From assembly GCA_900319595.1 (NCBI GenBank), contig ONOZ01000066.1, positions 1 to 14,862 of the forward strand: a stretch of 14,862 nucleotides of DNA, given 5' to 3'. The notes under the pieces are model-generated. The model was not told where the DNA came from and made no database searches. It was given only the letters and a program-made list of their open reading frames with translations. The translations under genes and the position numbers were made by a program. Positions 14,747-14,862 of the stretch are shown here, piece after piece (position 1 is the first letter of the stretch; each line of letters begins with the position of its first letter). Source of the stretch: an uncultured Bacteroidales bacterium. GTDB taxonomy: Bacteria; Bacteroidota; Bacteroidia; Bacteroidales; P3.

Positions 14747-14862
14747 CTATGATAAGTGTGCCGCCGCTTTAATAAATGCTACAAAAATAGGCGAAGGATT
14801 TTCAACCGTTGAGGCATATTCTGGGTGAAATTGCACACCTACATAAAAAGGATGCGAAGGAA
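14747..14862 (-). CDS. pyrG: CTP synthase, C-terminal end (cut by window edge)
   Basis: Only the last 38 codons are present. They end the glutamine-amidotransferase domain that supplies ammonia for UTP to CTP conversion. PFYVGVQFHPEY contains the catalytic His and Glu (HPE, equivalent to E. coli His515/Glu517), followed by 'STVENPSPIFVAFIKAA' and the stop TAG at 14747-14749. The pattern is that of PyrG rather than other class I amidotransferases because of the STVxNPxPxFVxFxKAA tail. The thioredoxin-like gene follows 46 bases downstream. Confidence 0.88.
   Translation of the reverse strand, partial: PSHPFYVGVQFHPEYASTVENPSPIFVAFIKAAAHLS

Overview
The window is AT-rich and comes from a member of the Bacteroidota, most likely Bacteroidales. 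Protein families and gene order fit this: zapA–rny, RibBA, DUF2723, S9 dipeptidyl-peptidase. So do five near-perfect Bacteroidota sigma-factor promoters (TTTG or GTTG, 19 bases, TAnnTTTG), which occur only between genes, and the lack of clear Shine-Dalgarno sites. Both ends cut genes: the 5' part of rny on the left and the last codons of pyrG on the right. I see no mobile element, CRISPR array, tRNA or rRNA.

Left part (1-2554, minus strand): a promoter at 1297-1327 drives a small coiled-coil protein, zapA (8-base overlap), a 333-base spacer with a probable 6S-like RNA, and rny. Upstream is ribBA. It is divergent from a plus-strand cluster (2672-6377): LysE-type exporter, S9 dipeptidyl-peptidase, riboflavin synthase ribE and a small VOC protein. 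The divergent start is one 33-base inverted repeat that is a promoter on both strands, so transcription of the two riboflavin genes (ribBA and, if the cluster is co-transcribed, ribE) may be mutually exclusive or co-ordinated.

Middle (6379-7604, minus strand): panD–rfaE2 (pantothenate and ADP-heptose synthesis) with its own promoter. Behind it is a 330-base spacer holding a terminator for the next gene, a second perfect promoter with no gene directly behind it, and three 21-base tandem repeats.

Right part (7605-14862, minus strand): pyrG (end), a secreted thioredoxin-like protein, a dolichyl-phosphate-mannose-synthase-like GT2, a hairpin terminator, then a promoter, an arginine deiminase and a 1144-residue DUF2723/TMEM260-like GT-C membrane protein. 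The GT2 could make polyprenyl-phosphate-mannose and the DUF2723 protein could transfer it to exported proteins. This is inference, but it is the best candidate for a co-operating system here.

The most unusual non-coding signal is a family of 21-base AT-rich units beginning TAATCAC. They occur in three separate intergenic spacers, each time in the orientation of the gene downstream. Several starts were moved inward from the longest reading frame, because the longest frames begin at TTG codons and some of these lie upstream of, or inside, the mapped promoters.
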